A stretch of DNA of 8,443 bases from Dialister sp. CAG:486 (GTDB lineage: Bacteria; Bacillota; Negativicutes; Veillonellales; Dialisteraceae). The notes beneath the pieces were generated by a model. The model was not told the DNA's origin and did no database searches. It saw only the letters and a list, made by a program, of their open reading frames with translations. The position numbers were made by a program, and so were the translations under genes. The stretch spans positions 2,849-11,291 of the forward strand of contig FR879542.1 of NCBI GenBank assembly GCA_000434475.1. The letters run 5' to 3'. This document shows, piece by piece, positions 5,837-8,443 of this stretch (position 1 is the first letter of the stretch; every line of letters starts with the position of its first letter).

Positions 5837-6460
5837 ATGGACAACAAACCTTTCCGACAGGGCACCATCGATCAATTCTTAGACGATCTCGGCAGCAAGA
5901 AAGCCGCCCCCGGCGGCGGCGCAGCAGCCGGGCTCGTAGGCGCGCAGGCCTGTGCGCTCGCCGAGATGGTCTGCCATCTGACAGAATCCAATAAAAACTA
6001 CGCAGAATTCCACGAAAAAGCAGCTGAATATGCCGCCGTCTTTCAGATGGCCCGCTCCATCTTCCTCGATCTGATGGATGAGGATGCCAAGTCCTTCCTG
6101 GAACTGATGAACACCCTGCGCGCCATCCGCACGCTTCCGCTGGCGGAAAGACAGGAAAAACAGCTCGAAGCCTTCAAGAAAGCGATCGAAGTCCCGCAGC
6201 AGATGGCGCAGACCATGAGCGATCTGCTCCCGAGCTTCACGAACCTTCTCCTCAAAGGAAATAAGAATGCCATCAGTGACGCCATCATGGCTGCCCAGCT
6301 CGCCATGGCCTGCATCCGCGCCTCTATCCTGAATGTCAGGATCAACATGAAATACATCGATGATGAATTCTACGAACATGAGATGAATGACACGATCACC
6401 GCATGGGAAAATGCCATCTCCGCCATCGATGCCGTACTGACCTATCAGGTGGATCTGTAA
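5837..6460 (+). CDS. fchA: Cyclodeaminase/cyclohydrolase family protein (formimidoyltetrahydrofolate cyclodeaminase-like)
   Basis: Small all-helical cytoplasmic enzyme of the FTCD_C family. Members convert 5-formimidoyltetrahydrofolate to 5,10-methenyltetrahydrofolate with release of ammonia, feeding one-carbon units from histidine or purine breakdown into folate. The product is 207 residues, the usual length of stand-alone forms. The N-terminal signature KKAAPGGGAAAGLVGAQACA (21-40) corresponds to the TPGGGSVAA-type motif. The rest is long amphipathic helices, with LLPSFTNLLLKGNKNAISDA and a helix of the ACIRASILNVRINMKYI type near the C-terminus, as in this family. I chose the ATG at 5837 because GAGGT lies eight bases upstream; a start 15 codons earlier falls at the terminator hairpin. 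No formiminotransferase, histidine-degradation or formate-THF ligase gene is adjacent, so pathway context is missing. Family sure; exact substrate inferred. Confidence 0.9.
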   Translation: MDNKPFRQGTIDQFLDDLGSKKAAPGGGAAAGLVGAQACALAEMVCHLTESNKNYAEFHEKAAEYAAVFQMARSIFLDLMDEDAKSFLELMNTLRAIRTLPLAERQEKQLEAFKKAIEVPQQMAQTMSDLLPSFTNLLLKGNKNAISDAIMAAQLAMACIRASILNVRINMKYIDDEFYEHEMNDTITAWENAISAIDAVLTYQVDL

Positions 6461-6473
6461 GAAAAAGGTGCAA

Positions 6474-6714
6474 GGTTCAGGGTTCAAGGTTGTGGTGGCG
6501 GCGCATTTCGTCATCCTGAGCGGAGAAAAACGTCGTATGTTAAAGAATGGCTTATCTGAAACAGGAGAACTGAGTCGAAGGATCTAGGGAAACGCTGATT
6601 CAATCGCAGAATCAGTGTTTCCATAAGCGCCGCGGAGTATAAATCATGGCGATGCCCGAAGGTCTTAAGTATAAGGCGCGAAGCCGCCACCACCCCTTTG
6701 AACCCTTTGAACCC
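6474..6714. repeat. Palindromic MITE-like intergenic element with imperfect terminal inverted repeats
   Basis: A non-coding element of about 241 bp fills the gap between the cyclodeaminase and ClC genes. The left end (6474-6502) has GGTTCA, GGGTTCAAGG, then GTGGTGGCGGC. The right end (6683-6714) read in reverse complement has GGGTTCAAAGGGTTCAAAGG, then GTGGTGGCGGC. The inner 11 bp are a perfect inverted repeat (6492-6502 with 6683-6693). The right end contains a tandem CCCTTTGAAC. Inside are GTCATCCTGAGCGGAG, then GTCGAAGGATCTAGGG, and a 14-bp hairpin GGAAACGCTGATTC/GAATCAGTGTTTCC (6588-6622). No transposase or ORF of note is present, and I see no clear target-site duplication. It could be a MITE or a family of structured intergenic repeats. 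Confidence 0.65.
6588..6622. repeat. 14-bp inverted repeat inside the palindromic element
   Basis: GGAAACGCTGATTC and GAATCAGTGTTTCC pair over all 14 positions, with one G-U, around the seven-base loop AATCGCA. No T-run follows in either direction, so a terminator role is unlikely. It is the central secondary structure of the surrounding element. Confidence 0.8.
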
Positions 6715-6769
6715 GCTAACCCCCGCTGAACCTGCCTCAGTCCCTGGTCACTTTCCCAAAGGAGGCCCT

Positions 6770-8377
6770 ATGTTTTCCAAAAATCAAAGCGGTTCCTCCT
6801 TGAACCGCCAGCTCTTCGAAACCTACATGGCGCTCGACAACTGGCACCAGTTCCGTCTGCGTCTTTTCATCGAAGGGATCTTCGTCGGCATCGCAGGCGG
6901 ACTCTCGATCAGTCTCTTCCGATTTCTCCTGAATGAATCCGAAGACCTGCGCATCTACCTCTACTACGCCTGCCTCATCCCGGCGCTTCGCAGGGATGAC
7001 CTCCTGCCACTTCTTTCTTACACGCTCCTTCTCCTTGTGATCGGCGGCGCGCTCTGCGCCATGTGCCGCTACGCCCCCATGGCCGGCGGCTCCGGCATCC
7101 CACAGGTGAAGGGCGTCATCCTGGGCCTCATGAAAATGAAATGGCTGCGCATCCTCTGGGTGAAGATCCTCGCCGGAGCCATCGGCATCGGCGCAGGGCT
7201 CTCGCTCGGCCGCGAAGGCCCCTCCATCCAGATCGGTGCCGTCGCCGGGCAGGGCCTCTCACGCATGCTCGGCCGGACACGCATGGAGGAGCGATACCTC
7301 GTCACCAGCGGTGCGAGTGCAGGGCTTGCCGCCGCCTTCAATGCGCCGCTCGCCGGCATGATGTTTGCCTTAGAAGAGCTCCACCGCAATTTCTCCGGCG
7401 CCGTCCTTCTCCCCACGATGACATCGGCCATCACAGCGACCATCGTCACCCGCTGCTTCTTCGGGAATGGGACCAGCTTCCATTTCGTCGATCTCGTCCC
7501 GCTCCCTGCCCAGTACCTGTGGCATGTAGCTCTCATCGCCCTCATCTGCGGCATCGCCGGTATCATCTTCAACTACGGTCTCCTTCACATCGGCGCCTTC
7601 TACCATCCGAAGGTCTTTAGGACGCAGGCATCCAAGATCATTTTTGCCCTCCTCTGTGCCGGTGCGCTCGGATTCCTCCTCCCGCAGGTCTTGGGCGGCG
7701 GCAACCATCTTGTCGACCAGCTCGCCGTCACGAGCTACCCGCTCGCCTTTCTGCTGCTTCTTCTGGCAGCCAAATATATCTTCACCCTCATCAGCTATGG
7801 CTGCGGCGCACCCGGCGGATTCTTCCTGCCCCTGCTCGTCATCGGCGCCCTGACCGGCGCCGTGCTGGCGCATCTCCTCGTCAATGCGGGACTTCTCTCT
7901 GCGGTGTACACGCCGAATGTCATCATCATCGGCATGGTCTCCCTCTTCGCCGCAAGCGTGCGCTCCCCTATCACCGGGACCCTCCTCATCCTTGAGATGA
8001 CAGGCGACTTTGATCACCTCATGGTCCTCGCCTTTGCTTCCGCCATCGCCTATATCACCGCAGAGATCCTGAGAGGACGCCCGATCTACGATGCCCTTCT
8101 CCAGAGATCTCTCGCCGCCAGCCCCGATACCGCCTGTGAAGAAGAAAAGAATATGATCGAAGTCCCCATCGCGAGCGGCTCCCTTCTGGAAAACCGTCCG
8201 ATCTCCGAGCTTCCACCCATGAAGCAGACCGTCATCGTAGAGATCAAGCGCTCCGGGAAAAGCCTCATTCCCGACCCCGATACCCGCCTGCGAGCCGGCG
8301 ACTTCCTCTACATCCTCTCCGAGAGCCGAAATGCAGAAACACTGAAGCGCATGGGTGAAGAGTCGAATGTGAAATAA
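6770..8377 (+). CDS. ClC-type chloride/proton exchanger with C-terminal TrkA-C domain
   Basis: Membrane transporter of the ClC (EriC/ClcA) family, exchanging chloride for protons across the cytoplasmic membrane. The product is 535 residues. Selectivity motifs are GSGIP (107-111), GREGP (147-151, gating glutamate E149) and GGFFLP (349-354). The conserved tyrosine is Y440 in GRPIYDALL. FALEELHRNF carries a Glu pair (202-203) where exchangers have the inner proton-transfer glutamate, so a coupled antiporter is more likely than a channel. From about 462 to 528 a TrkA-C/RCK-C-like domain follows (PISELPPMKQTVIVEI; LRAGDFLYILSE), a regulatory ligand-binding module. I chose the ATG at 6770, which has AAAGGAGG four bases upstream; the reading frame stays open to a TTG at 6698 inside the palindromic element, but that part is repeat sequence. 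Acid or chloride homeostasis is a likely role; the TrkA-C ligand cannot be read from the sequence. Confidence 0.95.
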   Translation: MFSKNQSGSSLNRQLFETYMALDNWHQFRLRLFIEGIFVGIAGGLSISLFRFLLNESEDLRIYLYYACLIPALRRDDLLPLLSYTLLLLVIGGALCAMCRYAPMAGGSGIPQVKGVILGLMKMKWLRILWVKILAGAIGIGAGLSLGREGPSIQIGAVAGQGLSRMLGRTRMEERYLVTSGASAGLAAAFNAPLAGMMFALEELHRNFSGAVLLPTMTSAITATIVTRCFFGNGTSFHFVDLVPLPAQYLWHVALIALICGIAGIIFNYGLLHIGAFYHPKVFRTQASKIIFALLCAGALGFLLPQVLGGGNHLVDQLAVTSYPLAFLLLLLAAKYIFTLISYGCGAPGGFFLPLLVIGALTGAVLAHLLVNAGLLSAVYTPNVIIIGMVSLFAASVRSPITGTLLILEMTGDFDHLMVLAFASAIAYITAEILRGRPIYDALLQRSLAASPDTACEEEKNMIEVPIASGSLLENRPISELPPMKQTVIVEIKRSGKSLIPDPDTRLRAGDFLYILSESRNAETLKRMGEESNVK

Positions 8378-8389
8378 AAGGTTTGGAAT

Positions 8390-8425
8390 TCAGGGGCAGC
8401 CCGTGGGCGTGCCTCCCCTTGATCG
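8390..8425 (+). terminator. Possible hairpin after the ClC gene
   Basis: AGGGGCAGCCC and GGGCGTGCCTCCCCT can pair imperfectly, with a GCC-CGTG-GGC apex and GGCA/TGCC and AGG/CCT segments below. Only a weak T stretch (TTGATCGTTTACG) follows. It lies 14 bases after the stop codon and may end the ClC transcript. Confidence 0.35.
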
Positions 8426-8443
8426 TTTACGAAAGAGGTTCAG

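Noticed and set aside
5655..5882. Short ORFs in the spacer before the cyclodeaminase gene
   Set aside because: They cross the inverted repeat and the terminator-like hairpin, have no family features and overlap the real start. They look like chance frames in pyrimidine-rich DNA.
6698..6769. N-terminal extension of the ClC protein from a TTG at 6698
   Set aside because: The extension is translated repeat sequence (NPLNPLTPAEP), while the ATG at 6770 has a perfect AAAGGAGG site and fits the family N-terminus.
1..8443. CRISPR arrays, transposases, phage or defence genes
   Set aside because: No regularly spaced direct repeats and no reading frame with such protein motifs were seen on either strand.

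Overview
The window looks like chromosomal DNA from an anaerobic Firmicutes-type bacterium. Shine-Dalgarno sites are purine-rich, promoters are sigma-70-like, Rho-independent terminators are clear, and CCA is encoded in the tRNA genes. GC content is moderately high. A Negativicutes (Dialister/Megasphaera-like) host is possible, but this is only an impression. No transposase, phage gene or CRISPR array is present.

Left part (1-4817, minus strand): nine tightly overlapping membrane-protein genes of a multisubunit Mrp-type cation/proton antiporter. In transcription order they are mrpE, mrpF, mrpG, a DUF4040/MbhD-like subunit, an MbhE-like subunit, mrpB, mrpC, mrpD, and a second MrpD/NuoM-like subunit cut by the left edge. 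This is not the A-B-C-D-E-F-G order of Bacillus Mrp. It matches the order of the antiporter modules of membrane-bound hydrogenase and sulfane reductase complexes (Mbh/Mbs), with the MrpA C-terminus split into two small genes and the large antiporter subunit duplicated. What follows beyond the left edge decides whether this is a stand-alone antiporter or part of a respiratory complex.

Middle (4818-5840): upstream of mrpE lies a non-coding stretch of about 220 nt on the minus strand. It has a promoter, an RNA whose two ends pair, internal hairpins, and a strong terminator hairpin with eight T just before mrpE. It is either a separate small RNA or an attenuator/riboswitch-like leader. Next come tRNA-Gln(UUG) and tRNA-His(GUG), also on the minus strand, with a near-consensus promoter and a strong terminator. 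Then comes a hairpin-rich spacer that changes to plus-strand transcription, including a terminator-like hairpin in the leader of the next gene.

Right part (5837-8443, plus strand): a stand-alone formimidoyltetrahydrofolate cyclodeaminase-family gene and a ClC-type chloride/proton exchanger with a C-terminal TrkA-C domain. A palindromic element of about 240 bp with imperfect terminal inverted repeats and no coding capacity separates them. It resembles a MITE or intergenic palindromic repeat.

Together the Mrp module and the ClC exchanger suggest a locus concerned with cation, proton and chloride balance, but they are separate divergent units and the link is only inferred.
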